64,000 nucleotides of DNA from assembly GCF_002929355.1 (NCBI RefSeq), contig NZ_PJIR01000004.1, positions 62,001 through 126,000 on the forward strand, read 5' to 3'. The first letter of the stretch is position 1. Every line of letters begins with the position of its first letter. The position numbers and the translations under genes are program-made. Below, piece by piece: positions 25,344-33,975 of this stretch. The DNA comes from Arthrobacter sp. B0490 (lineage in GTDB: Bacteria; Actinomycetota; Actinomycetes; Actinomycetales; Micrococcaceae). The notes beneath the pieces were generated by a model that was given only the letters and a program-made list of their open reading frames with translations, was not told the DNA's origin and did no database searches.

Positions 25344-26138
25344 TCACCGGCGGCGGAAGATTCCCTCGCGTTTCTCGGCGAAGGCTGCCCGGCCCTCTGC
25401 TGCGTCGCTCGTGGCGAAGGCGACCGTCTGGAGGTCACGTTCGTAGGCGATCGCCTGGTCCTGCGGCAGGTTGAAGGCCGCGCGAAGATTCGCCTTCGCG
25501 GTCTCCGCGGCGATCGGCGGGCGTGAGGCGATGGTCGCGGCGAGTTCGGCGGCGCGGGCGAGCAGTGCATCAGGGGCGACGACCTCCGACACGAGTCCCC
25601 ACGAGAGCGCGCGATGCGCATCGATCGGATCGCCGGTCATCAGCATCATGGCTGCATTGCCGGCACCGATCGAATGGGCAAGGAAGGTACTCATTCCTCC
25701 GCCTCCGATCCAGCCCAGCTTGATCTCGGGGGCCGCGAACGATGCCGTGGCCGAGGCTATCCGGATGTCGCAGGCCATCGCCGTCTCCAGGCCACCCCCG
25801 AACGCATAACCGTTGACGGCCGCGATCACCGGCTTCCGCAGGAGGTGGAGTGCATCGCAGTAATCCGCTCGATTGCGGAAATCCCAGGGGGTGGCGTACT
25901 TGTCGAGCTGCCGGATGTCCGACCCCGTGCAGAAGGAGCGGTCGCCGGCCCCTGTGAGGACGACCGCGCGGACGTCGTCGCTGTCGTTGGCCCATTCCAC
26001 GGCCAGCACCAGGGCATCGGACATCCCCTGCGTCACCGAGTTGAGCTTGCCGGGGCGATTGAGGGTGATGGTGGCGACCTGCCCTGCGAGATCGACGACG
26101 ATCTCCTCCGTGTCGAGCTCAATGGGGGGCAGCATCAT
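25344..26138 (-). CDS. Enoyl-CoA hydratase/isomerase (crotonase) family protein
   Basis: The 264-residue crotonase-fold enzyme acts on acyl-CoA thioesters. Both catalytic glutamates of true hydratases appear retained: one in FGGGLETAMACDIR and one in APEIKLGWIGGGG. The oxyanion-hole element GAGDRSFCTGSDIRQL is also present. ATG 26138 overlaps the stop of the solute-binding-like gene as ATGA, and AGGAAAGG precedes it. It lies with a CaiB/BaiF CoA-transferase in an otherwise sugar-acid operon, so its substrate is probably a CoA ester formed by that transferase. Fatty-acid oxidation genes are absent nearby. The reaction (hydration, dehydration or isomerisation) is undetermined. Confidence 0.86.
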   Translation of the reverse strand: MMLPPIELDTEEIVVDLAGQVATITLNRPGKLNSVTQGMSDALVLAVEWANDSDDVRAVVLTGAGDRSFCTGSDIRQLDKYATPWDFRNRADYCDALHLLRKPVIAAVNGYAFGGGLETAMACDIRIASATASFAAPEIKLGWIGGGGMSTFLAHSIGAGNAAMMLMTGDPIDAHRALSWGLVSEVVAPDALLARAAELAATIASRPPIAAETAKANLRAAFNLPQDQAIAYERDLQTVAFATSDAAEGRAAFAEKREGIFRRR

Positions 26139-27292
26139 GAGACCTTTCCTGTCGTGACGGGGACTGCGGCGGCGTATGCCCTGCGGAGTCGGGTGAATCC
26201 TGACTCCGCGGTCTCCTTCCCTGCCACGACGTCCCGCACGATCGCGGAGGCGGCGGACTGGAAGCCGATGTAGCCGGGGAACCGGGGGCGGACCGAGGAG
26301 TCCTCGATCGTGGCGAGCGTCGAGCGGTAGAACCCCGCGGACGCGCGGTTGACCTCGCCGTCGGTCCAGGCGCGCCGGCTGGACGGCTGACCGTCGTGCC
26401 GGGGGATGAACCGGCGTTGCGCGTCCGGGGACATCAGCCAGTCGATGTGGTCGACGAGCGAGGAGGTGACCTCGGTACGGGTGCTGACGGCGAGGCCGGT
26501 GCCTCCGATCGTGGACCCGTGCCGTCCTCCCGGCACGACGGATGGTGCATCCCCGAAGCGGAGGGTCGGCGAGGAGTAGTTCACATAGCCGTACACGAGT
26601 GGGCAGTAGGCGATGTCGTCGGTGTCGGTCATGCGCTGGAGCAGGGAGATGGGGTTCTGCCCGGCTGCGTCGGATGGCGCGCGAGAGCCGATGGCCCGCA
26701 TCCGCGAGAGGGCGCGGATGCCGATCTCCTCCGCCACGAAGGCGTCCGCTGCGACCCCGGCGCCTCCGTCGTGCGGGCCGCCCACCGGGGCGTCGTACGC
26801 CGCGCAGATGGAGGAGAAGGTGAGGTAAGCGTGCGGACCGGCCAGTGAGAGGGCGACGGGAACGGTGGTCGAGAGGATCTCGACGTCGTCCCAGAGCACC
26901 GGCGGGGCGGTCACGAGCGCGGGCTTGTACACGGAGACCTGGGTGGCCGCGTCGAGTGGGAGGGCCCACTGGACGCCGCCGACGGAGTACGAGTCGAACG
27001 ACGGCCCCACCGACTGTCCGGACCAGCGCCGGATACGTTCGGCCCCGACGATCTCTTCCATGGGCATCAGCACGTGGTGTTGCAGGGCATCGCCCAGGTG
27101 GGGGTGGTCGAGGACGATGAGGTCGTAGTCCGGGGCGAGGTCGTCGATCGGGTGCGACTCGAAGTGTTCGAGGGAGTGCGCGAACCAGGTGAGATCGAGG
27201 CCGGTTCCGCGTCTCCGCTCGTCCTCGGCGGCGGCCAGGAGTGCGTTCCTGCCGCGGGGATGGTCCCAGGTGATGCCCCGGTAGGAGTTCAC
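26135..27292 (-). CDS. Solute-binding-protein homologue lacking a signal peptide
   Basis: The 385-residue protein resembles extracellular family 1 solute-binding proteins (YRGITWDHPRGRNALL at the N-terminus, YDLIVLDHPHLGDAL, VGGVQWALPLDAATQVSVY, a hinge-like VVPGGRHGSTIGGTGLAV). It begins directly with the mature domain: no hydrophobic signal, no lipobox and no Tat motif. It should therefore stay in the cytoplasm. GTG 27292 overlaps the CoA-transferase stop as GTGA and its own stop overlaps the crotonase start as ATGA, so the three are tightly coupled in translation. It may bind a sugar or acyl intermediate inside the cell, as sensor, carrier or enzyme subunit. No function is established here. 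Confidence 0.7.
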   Translation of the reverse strand: MNSYRGITWDHPRGRNALLAAAEDERRRGTGLDLTWFAHSLEHFESHPIDDLAPDYDLIVLDHPHLGDALQHHVLMPMEEIVGAERIRRWSGQSVGPSFDSYSVGGVQWALPLDAATQVSVYKPALVTAPPVLWDDVEILSTTVPVALSLAGPHAYLTFSSICAAYDAPVGGPHDGGAGVAADAFVAEEIGIRALSRMRAIGSRAPSDAAGQNPISLLQRMTDTDDIAYCPLVYGYVNYSSPTLRFGDAPSVVPGGRHGSTIGGTGLAVSTRTEVTSSLVDHIDWLMSPDAQRRFIPRHDGQPSSRRAWTDGEVNRASAGFYRSTLATIEDSSVRPRFPGYIGFQSAASAIVRDVVAGKETAESGFTRLRRAYAAAVPVTTGKVS

Positions 27293-28560
27293 GCGGATTC
27301 CCGATCCGGCGCGGCGGTCCCGGACCGTCCCGCACTGATGGGCGCCTCATCGGCGACGACTCCCGACTCCACCAGTGCTGCAGCCCGACCGCTTCCGATG
27401 CCGAGTTCCGTGAGGATCTCCAGCGTGTGCTCACCCGCCAGGGGTGCCCCCCGATGGATGCGGGGAGGAGTGGCCGAGAGGCGGTAGGGGAAGCCCGGGG
27501 TCTTCACGAGTCCCTCCGTGGGGTGGTCGTACTCGATGAACGTGCCGTTGTGGGCGATCTGCTCATCGTCGATGAGGTCCTGGTAGTCGTAGACAGGACC
27601 TGCCCAGATCCCCACGGCGCCCAGGAGTTCGAGCCACTCGGCGCTGGTGCGGGTGACGAGGCGGGCAGCGGTCTTCTCGAAGATCTCGTCGCGAGCGGTC
27701 CAGCTGTCGGTCTCCGAGTCCATGCCCAGGAACGAGGGCTCGCCGATGACGTCGCCGAGGACATGGAGGTCGGGCATGGCCAGCGCGATGAAGCCGTCCG
27801 CGGTGGAGAAGGTTCCGTACGGCGCGCGGATGTAGACATGCGCGTGGGCCTGTTCCCCCCGGGTCTGGGGGACATTCCCGACGGTGAAGACCGACAACTC
27901 CTGCATCTGCAGGGTGGTGATCGCGTCGAGCATGTTGACCGATACGAGCTGACCCTCACCCGTCCGTTCGCGGTGGAACAACGCGGCGAGAACTCCTTCG
28001 AACGCCGTCGAGGCCGTGACGGCGTCCACCAGGTACTGGCCCGCCGCTGCCGGGGGTTCGCCGTGGCGACCCGCGGAGAGCATCGCACCGCTCATCGCCT
28101 GGAGCAGCAGATCCTGTCCGGGCCGGTTGCGGTAGGGTCCGTCCTCCCCGTAACCGGAGATCGAGACGTAGATGATTCCCGGATTGAGGGCCCTGAGCGT
28201 CTCGTAATCGACCCCGAGTCGGGCGGCGACGCCCGGGCGGTAGTTCTGGAGGAACACGTCCGCCGTTCTCACCAGGTCGTGGATGATCCCCCTGCCGTCA
28301 TCCGACTTGAGGTCGACCGCGATCGACCGCTTGTTCCGGTTGAGCGACAGGAACGACACATTGATGCGGTGACCCGTCGCCCCGCCGGCGGCAGCGTGGC
28401 GCTGCCATTCCCCGGCCGTCGGTTCGACCTTGATCACGTCCGCGCCGAGGTCGCCGAGGCGTTGCGCCGCGAAGGGCCCTGCCATGGCGATGGAGCAGTC
28501 GAGCACCCGGATGCCGGAGAGCACCTCCGGGGCATCGTTGGCGGTTGGGTCACTCATCAT
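27289..28560 (-). CDS. CaiB/BaiF family (class III) CoA-transferase
   Basis: The 423-residue protein has the class III CoA-transferase fold: SGIRVLDCSIAMAGPFAAQR at the N-terminus, LGADVIKVEP, DLKSDDGRG, NYRPGVAARLG, YVSISGYGEDGPY, and GQDLLLQAMSG, which carries the catalytic aspartate that forms the acyl anhydride. It moves CoA between carboxylic acids. GAGGAA precedes ATG 28560. Its neighbours are a crotonase and the cytoplasmic binding-protein homologue, linked by 4-bp overlaps. In this operon the acceptor could be an aldonic acid or a downstream keto acid; that is inference. The donor acyl-CoA is unknown. Confidence 0.9.
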   Translation of the reverse strand: MMSDPTANDAPEVLSGIRVLDCSIAMAGPFAAQRLGDLGADVIKVEPTAGEWQRHAAAGGATGHRINVSFLSLNRNKRSIAVDLKSDDGRGIIHDLVRTADVFLQNYRPGVAARLGVDYETLRALNPGIIYVSISGYGEDGPYRNRPGQDLLLQAMSGAMLSAGRHGEPPAAAGQYLVDAVTASTAFEGVLAALFHRERTGEGQLVSVNMLDAITTLQMQELSVFTVGNVPQTRGEQAHAHVYIRAPYGTFSTADGFIALAMPDLHVLGDVIGEPSFLGMDSETDSWTARDEIFEKTAARLVTRTSAEWLELLGAVGIWAGPVYDYQDLIDDEQIAHNGTFIEYDHPTEGLVKTPGFPYRLSATPPRIHRGAPLAGEHTLEILTELGIGSGRAAALVESGVVADEAPISAGRSGTAAPDRESA

Positions 28561-28652
28561 GGGTTCCTCGTGATCGGTTGGCAGGGCCTCCGTCGACCGA
28601 CGGAGCGCTCGCAGTGCAGGGGTGGGTGGGATGGGCCGCCGCGGATCCCGTA

Positions 28653-29774
28653 CTACTCGGGTTGGTCGCCGGCGGCCCTGATCGTACGGCGGGCAGCGTC
28701 GACGGCGTCCGAGCCCTCGAGGATGCGGATGGTGGTGCGGTACTCGCGCGACTGCCCGTGCTCGAGCCAGATCATCGAGCCGTCGTCGCGGGCTCCCGCG
28801 TCGCCGGTCACATGGTGCGTGGACGGTTCGAGACCTATCGCGTACTGACCGCTCCGCAGGTTCTGCCATTCGAAGAAGTGCGGCATGCCTGCTGCATCCC
28901 AGGACACCTCGACGCCGAATCCGCTGTCCGCGGAGAGCAGCGCCACCCGATGGCGGCCCTCCTCGTCCGCCAGCAACTCATGCTCGAAGACCTGTTCGAC
29001 GAAGCCCTTCTGCGGCTGCGGCAGCTTGCGATAGGACACGCCCTGGACCGCGACCGAGTCCGACGCCCACAGCGTGGAGTCGATGGCGGCGACGAACTCG
29101 GTGCCCTCGTCGACCAGCGGCCAGCCGAAGTTGAGGTGGTAGAGGAACATGTGTGGCGTCCGTTCGAAGCCGAGATTGTCCACGAGGTCGTGCAGCCGGA
29201 TCTCGTGCCCGTCGAAGTCCAGTTCGATGGTCCGCGTGAGCCGCAGGTGTTCGCCGAACGAGGTGGCCTGCACGACTTCCCCCACGACCCTCAGGACCGA
29301 GGACCCGTCGTCGCCGACGATCTCGCGCGCCTCCAGCAACCGGGCAGGGATCGCGGTGAGGCGGCCGTGCAGGCCGTGGCTCACCGTCCGCTTGGGGGGG
29401 TAGGCGTAGCCCGTCGCGTCCACGTCGCCTCCGAAGAGGGTGTGGTCCAGGCCCCCGCTCACGAGCAGTCCGTCGAGTGCGCGGAGCCAGGAGAGGCCCC
29501 CCTCGTCGTTGTGCTCGTGGAGGCCCGGATGGCGGAAGCCGTTGCCCGAGCGCCAGCCGAGGGGCGCTCCCCGGTATCTCGCGGAGCCGAGGTCGAAGGC
29601 CCGGTCCACCAGCACCTCGACCTCCAGGCCCGCCGCAGTGCGCAGGTCGATGGCCCGCACCCCGCGTTCGAGACCGTTGTCGAGCACCACCTGGCGGATG
29701 CCCGCCACCGCCGAGAGGTCGCCGGTGCGCTCTGCGAGCTCCGCTCGCGTCAGGTTCCTGTCGAAGATCCTCAT
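28653..29774 (-). CDS. Aldose 1-epimerase-family protein (DUF4432 type)
   Basis: The 373-residue beta-sandwich protein of the galactose-mutarotase superfamily shows the DUF4432 pattern: GLEVEVLVDRAFDLGSARYR, GGLDHTLFGGDVD, HGLHGRLTAIPARLLE with a putative catalytic histidine, and FEWQNLRSGQYAIGLEPST near the C-terminus. Members are thought to interconvert anomers or epimerise sugars. The start at 29774 follows GAGGA. It lies between an SDR and the CoA-transferase, fitting the early steps of free-sugar catabolism, where the beta-anomer is supplied to a dehydrogenase. Activity in this family is sparsely tested. Confidence 0.82.
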   Translation of the reverse strand: MRIFDRNLTRAELAERTGDLSAVAGIRQVVLDNGLERGVRAIDLRTAAGLEVEVLVDRAFDLGSARYRGAPLGWRSGNGFRHPGLHEHNDEGGLSWLRALDGLLVSGGLDHTLFGGDVDATGYAYPPKRTVSHGLHGRLTAIPARLLEAREIVGDDGSSVLRVVGEVVQATSFGEHLRLTRTIELDFDGHEIRLHDLVDNLGFERTPHMFLYHLNFGWPLVDEGTEFVAAIDSTLWASDSVAVQGVSYRKLPQPQKGFVEQVFEHELLADEEGRHRVALLSADSGFGVEVSWDAAGMPHFFEWQNLRSGQYAIGLEPSTHHVTGDAGARDDGSMIWLEHGQSREYRTTIRILEGSDAVDAARRTIRAAGDQPE

Positions 29775-29784
29775 CCGCACATCC

Positions 29785-30546
29785 TCATTCCATGATCCAT
29801 CCGCCGTCGACATTGATGGTCTGCCCTGTCACGAAGGACGAGTCCGGGCCGACCAGGAAGGAGATCACCGCTGCGAGTTCGGCATCGGTGCCGCGGCGCT
29901 TGAGTGACTGGTGCGCGAGGACGTGCGCACCGTAGCGTGCGGCGTCGCCCTGGATCTCCTCCGCCTTCGTGGGGAACGCACCCGGTGAGACCGCGTTCAC
30001 CCGGACACCGAACTCCCCGAGTTCCCGCGCCAGGGCCCGCGTCAGCGACACCGCCGCGCCTTTGGTCGACACATAGCTGGCGAGGTTCGACCAGCCGCCG
30101 TGCCAGGTGATCGATCCGACGTTGACGATCGCACCCTCGCGACGCGCCACCATCCCCCGGGCTGCCACCTGGGCCGCATAGAAGTAGGCTCGCTGGTTGA
30201 CCGTGACGACGTCGTCGTACTCGGAAAGGGGGATGTCGAGGAACGGCGTGCTCGGATAGATGGCCGCATTGTTCACGAGGGCTGCAACGGGCCCGAAGTC
30301 CTCGTTCGTCGACGTCAGGGCGACGTCGATGGCGTCGGCGTCCCTCAGGTCCACCTCGAGGATGCGTGTCGGGACGGACTGCGCTTCGAGCTGGCCGGCC
30401 GTCTCCTCCAACTCGGTACTCTTGCGTCCGAGGACCGCGACAGCGAAACCGTCCGAGCCCAGCCGGAGGGACGTGGCACGTCCCAATGCCCCTCCGGCTC
30501 CTGTGACCACTGCGACCCGTCGATGCAGCGCACGTCCCCCCGTCAC
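29785..30546 (-). CDS. Short-chain dehydrogenase/reductase in sugar operon
   Basis: The 253-residue classical SDR has the motif VTGAGGALGRA, VNNAAIYP, catalytic Ser in VGSITWHGG and YVSTK, ending QTINVDGGWIME. GTG 30546 is two bases after the stop of the upstream isomerase-like gene, so the pair is coupled. The small hydrophobic/Arg pattern LGRKSTELEE after the second strand hints at NADP(H). In context it probably oxidises an aldose or a keto-deoxy sugar acid. Other starts inside the first 15 codons are possible. Confidence 0.86.
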   Translation of the reverse strand: MTGGRALHRRVAVVTGAGGALGRATSLRLGSDGFAVAVLGRKSTELEETAGQLEAQSVPTRILEVDLRDADAIDVALTSTNEDFGPVAALVNNAAIYPSTPFLDIPLSEYDDVVTVNQRAYFYAAQVAARGMVARREGAIVNVGSITWHGGWSNLASYVSTKGAAVSLTRALARELGEFGVRVNAVSPGAFPTKAEEIQGDAARYGAHVLAHQSLKRRGTDAELAAVISFLVGPDSSFVTGQTINVDGGWIME

Positions 30547-30548
30547 CG

Positions 30549-31463
30549 TCAGATTCCGTATTTCTTGAGCGTCTCGACGATGAACTGCTTGGCGCGCGGC
30601 ACGTCCGACTCGTCCAGATGCTCGATGATGAGGGGGACGTTCGGGTTGCGCTCGGCGAGCCGCTGGAGATAGAGGTCGTAGTTCAGGGATCCCAGACCGG
30701 CCGCGGGCAGTTCGATGTCCCCGACCCCGCGGAACGTGTGGGACGCCAGGGCATTCTCGTCCCCGATATCGGCGTGCTTCTCGCTCTTGTCGTCGCCCGC
30801 GCGCTTGACGTCCTTCGCGTGGGCGACCCGGACCCGGTCTCCCAGGGTGTCGAACACCTCGTTCAGCACGGCGTCCATCTCGTCGATGTTGTCCCCGTCG
30901 AAGTAGTTCGTCGGGTCCATGAGAAGTTCGAGACCGGGCGTGCGGACGTCGTTGAAGACGCGCACCGTCTCCCGGACGGAGCCGATGACGTTGTTGACAT
31001 AGGTCTCCAGGAGGAACGTGGCACCGTGGTCGTAGGCCGTCTGCGCGAGTTCCGTGAGGACGCTCCGCACCTGCTCGTAGCCGTCTTCCGTGCGGTTGTG
31101 GGGGTGGTGGTCCCACTCGCTGTCGGGGTTGAAGGTGCCCGATTCACTGATGACGTACGGGGTGCCGAAGGAGCGGGCATTGCGGAGGATCTCCTTCAGG
31201 TACTCGACGTTCGCCTTCCGGTGGTCGGGGTCCGGGTGCACGATGTTCGTGTAGCCGGAGATGGCGCAGATGGGGAGGTCGTTGTTCCGGAAGGTGTCGC
31301 TCACCCTCTTCGCCTTCTCCTTAGTGATCTGTCCTGCTGACAGGTCCAGGTCCTTGAAGTGCAGGTCGAGTTGCACGGTGTTGAAACCGAGATCGCGAAT
31401 GGTCTTCGCTGTGGTCTCGAGTTCGTAGGGGAAGTACCCGCTGAAGATACCGACTTGGATCAT
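30549..31463 (-). CDS. Sugar phosphate isomerase/epimerase (xylose-isomerase-like TIM barrel)
   Basis: The 304-residue AP-endonuclease-2-type barrel begins IQVGIFSGYFPYELETTAK. Metal-coordinating acids and histidine sit on successive strands: LLETYVNN (Glu), LLMDPTNYFDGDN (Asp), VAHAKDVK (His/Asp) and PLIIEHLDES (Glu). These enzymes use a divalent metal to interconvert aldoses and ketoses or to epimerise keto sugars. It lies between the Gfo/Idh/MocA dehydrogenase and the SDR. Such isomerase and Gfo/Idh pairs often handle unusual or oxidised sugars. The substrate is not known. Confidence 0.87.
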   Translation of the reverse strand: MIQVGIFSGYFPYELETTAKTIRDLGFNTVQLDLHFKDLDLSAGQITKEKAKRVSDTFRNNDLPICAISGYTNIVHPDPDHRKANVEYLKEILRNARSFGTPYVISESGTFNPDSEWDHHPHNRTEDGYEQVRSVLTELAQTAYDHGATFLLETYVNNVIGSVRETVRVFNDVRTPGLELLMDPTNYFDGDNIDEMDAVLNEVFDTLGDRVRVAHAKDVKRAGDDKSEKHADIGDENALASHTFRGVGDIELPAAGLGSLNYDLYLQRLAERNPNVPLIIEHLDESDVPRAKQFIVETLKKYGI

Positions 31464-31555
31464 GGCGTCATTGCTCCTTGTGATCGAAAGGGGACTGCGG
31501 ATGGAACTGGTATTGAGCGGGAGTCGGAGCACACGGAGGCGCCCCCTCCGGGGGA

Positions 31556-32662
31556 TCAGAGATCGAACTCGCTGAGAAGGACGGGCCGGTGTTCGGCGAT
31601 CGACCGGTAGCCGGCCTCGACCAGGGCCATGGTCCTGACGTTGTCGGCCACCGAGAGGACGGGCGGGGTGGCCGTCTCGACCGCGTACTGCACCTGCTCC
31701 ATGACGCCGATGAATGCGTGGGGGAACCAGTGGGTGTTCCAGGTGGGGGTGACCCATGAGCCGCCGGTGGTGAGTGCGGATGCGTAGGTGAGCGTGGAGG
31801 GCGTGCCGGTCGGCCAGCCGATGGTGCCCTGGGCGACACCGCGGGTTCCCTCCACGCGCCACTTGATGTAGGGATCGGAATCGAAGCCCTCCTCCCGCGG
31901 CCCGCTCCAGACGTCTTCCATCGTCATGGCGAGCACGTTGTTCGGGAACCGCAGGGTCGACACCACGATGCCGTCCTCGTGGTCGAAAGCGGTGCGGGGA
32001 TCCTCGCGGGCGACGGTCATGATCTCCGTGGGTTCCCCGAAGAGGAATCGCAGTGCATCGAGGTGGTGCACGCTCATGTTCGCCAGGGTCAGTCGGTCGT
32101 AACCCTCGAGGAAACCCTGCCAGTGGGGGATGGCGCGCATCTCGATGGTCGCGATGACCGGGGTTCCCAGGTCGCCCCGGTCGAGGAGTTGGCGAAGCAC
32201 CCGGATCGACTGGTCGTACCGCATGTTCTGGTTGACCGAGAGGATCTTCCCGGCGGCGGCCGCATCGTCCCGCAGGGCGAGTGCCTCGGCGAGATCGAGG
32301 GCGAGAGGCTTCTGGGCGAGTACCGCCCGGATGTGCGGCGTTGCCAGGGCCCGGCGGATGAGGGCGGGCTGGAGGTCGGGCGGATAGGCGATATCCAGGA
32401 TCTCGATCGACGCGTCATCGATGAGCTCCTCGGGAGTCCGATGCACTGTCGGGATGCCGTAGCGCTCGGCGACCGCCGAGGCCTTCGCTTCCGTACGTGA
32501 GGCGATGGCGACGACGGGGAAGCCGGCCTGACGGTACGCCTCCAGGTGCACGTCCGCCATGATCATCCCGGCACCGATGCAGCCGATCCGGTGACTACGG
32601 CACCGGATGTCGACGTCGGGAAGCAGCTCCGACTGCCCTGCCGCCATAGTTGTACTGCTCAC
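31556..32662 (-). CDS. Gfo/Idh/MocA-family NAD(P)-dependent oxidoreductase
   Basis: The 368-residue two-domain dehydrogenase has the N-terminal nucleotide motif GCIGAGMIMADVH, the conserved QKPLALDL segment carrying the catalytic lysine, and the sugar-binding MSVHHLDALRFLFG. It oxidises or reduces a sugar, sugar acid or inositol. GTG 32662 follows GGAG. It is the first gene of the leftward ten-gene operon and faces the ribose-type importer, with the LacI-type repeat in the 223-bp spacer. It probably catalyses the first oxidation of the imported sugar. Confidence 0.9.
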   Translation of the reverse strand: MSSTTMAAGQSELLPDVDIRCRSHRIGCIGAGMIMADVHLEAYRQAGFPVVAIASRTEAKASAVAERYGIPTVHRTPEELIDDASIEILDIAYPPDLQPALIRRALATPHIRAVLAQKPLALDLAEALALRDDAAAAGKILSVNQNMRYDQSIRVLRQLLDRGDLGTPVIATIEMRAIPHWQGFLEGYDRLTLANMSVHHLDALRFLFGEPTEIMTVAREDPRTAFDHEDGIVVSTLRFPNNVLAMTMEDVWSGPREEGFDSDPYIKWRVEGTRGVAQGTIGWPTGTPSTLTYASALTTGGSWVTPTWNTHWFPHAFIGVMEQVQYAVETATPPVLSVADNVRTMALVEAGYRSIAEHRPVLLSEFDL

Positions 32663-32748
32663 GGGAACTCCAATCGCGTCGTTGCGACGATCTGTCTCGG
32701 TGGTGCGTCCTGGCGAGATCCGATTTTTCTCACCCTACCAAGATTTTA

Positions 32749-32774
32749 TGATAGCGCTACTGGCAGCGCTATCA
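32749..32774. promoter_or_regulatory. LacI-type operator in divergent promoter region
   Basis: TGATAGCGCT (32749-32758) and AGCGCTATCA (32765-32774) are perfect inverted arms around ACTGGC. Each arm contains the LacI core AGCGCT, with centres 12 bp apart. The site lies between the divergent Gfo/Idh gene and the ribose-type binding protein, so it can serve both promoters. The likely regulator is the LacI protein encoded at 22925-24043. Confidence 0.72.
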
Positions 32775-32885
32775 CCCGTACGGTAGTGTCCCCGATTACA
32801 TCCGTCAATCACGGTTCCGCCAGGCAGCTGATCTGCCGACCGGACTGGGTTGGCACAGCGAACATCGGGTTTCAAAGGAGAAATC

Positions 32886-33965
32886 ATGAGTAGATTCCAG
32901 CGTGTTCCTTCGCTGCCCCAGGCAGTCGTGGCGAGCGCGGCAGTCTCCGTCCTCGTCCTCGCCGGGTGTGCGAGTGCTCCCGCGAACTCCAGTGAGGCAC
33001 CCGACGGGAGCGGGAGCGAGAAGTTCGTGATCGGCTTCGAACAGCCGCTCGGTGGGCAGGCCTGGCGGGAGATGGGGCTTGCTTCGCTCCAGGCGCTCGC
33101 CAATTCGCCCGAGTACAAGGACAAGGTCGAACTCAAGATCGTGCGGACCAACGACAACGACGCCGCCCAGCAGAACGCGGCGATGCAGAACCTCATCGCC
33201 GACGGCGTTGACCTCATCCTGTTCGATCCGGCATCGTCGAGCGGCGCGGATGCGGCCATCACCCAGGCTTCGACCCAGGGCATCCCGGTGATCGCCAACG
33301 GTGGTCCCTACGACAGTGAGGATGTGTACGTCGTCTCGACCGACTGGGCAACCGCAGGAACCACCGGAGCCGAGTGGCTGCTGGACAATCTCGGCGACAA
33401 CAAGAATATCGCGGTACTCGAGGGCCTTGCCGGCGTCCCCCTCAACGAGGGTTCGATGCCCGGTGTCATCGAGACCCTGGAGAAGGGGGGCGCCACGATC
33501 GTCGCCCAGGACACCAACGGGTGGAACGAGGCCACGGCGCAGGAAGCCATGTCGAACATCCTCCGCTCCAACCCCGACGTCGGCGGCGTCTACTCGTTCC
33601 TCACGGGAGGCCAGGGTGCGCCCGAGGCATTCGCTTCGGCGGGTCTGCCGTTCGTCCCCGTCGTCGGCGGCTCCGGGTACAACGGGGAGGCCTGTGCCCT
33701 GGTGAAGTACGAAGGCGACGGCCTGACCGGGAACATGGTCTTCGGTCAACCGGCAATCTACGCGAAAGGCCTCGAGCAGGCGGTGAAGTTGCTGGAAGGC
33801 GAGGAGATCGACAAGCAGCAGTACTTCCCGCCACTGGAGATCACGAACGAGAACGCCAAGGACTACTGCCTCGATGACAAGCCGAGCAACTTCCAGCTCG
33901 GCTACGACTTCCCGGGCCTCGACCTGCCGCTCGAGGATGTCATGACGTACTACTCGGGATCCTAG
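32886..33965 (+). CDS. Ribose-type ABC transporter sugar-binding lipoprotein (RbsB-like)
   Basis: The 359-residue secreted binding protein starts at 32886 after AAAGGAG. The signal peptide ends at the lipobox LAGC (near residue 28) and an Ala/Ser/Glu-rich linker follows. The mature protein has the class I periplasmic-binding fold with FVIGFEQPLGGQAW, DLILFDPASSSGADAAI and GLPFVPVVGGSGYNGEA. It delivers a sugar to the permeases encoded downstream. Being divergent from the ten-gene catabolic operon with a shared LacI-type site, it most likely imports the sugar that operon degrades. Confidence 0.93.
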   Translation: MSRFQRVPSLPQAVVASAAVSVLVLAGCASAPANSSEAPDGSGSEKFVIGFEQPLGGQAWREMGLASLQALANSPEYKDKVELKIVRTNDNDAAQQNAAMQNLIADGVDLILFDPASSSGADAAITQASTQGIPVIANGGPYDSEDVYVVSTDWATAGTTGAEWLLDNLGDNKNIAVLEGLAGVPLNEGSMPGVIETLEKGGATIVAQDTNGWNEATAQEAMSNILRSNPDVGGVYSFLTGGQGAPEAFASAGLPFVPVVGGSGYNGEACALVKYEGDGLTGNMVFGQPAIYAKGLEQAVKLLEGEEIDKQQYFPPLEITNENAKDYCLDDKPSNFQLGYDFPGLDLPLEDVMTYYSGS

Positions 33966-33975
33966 GAGATTCGCA

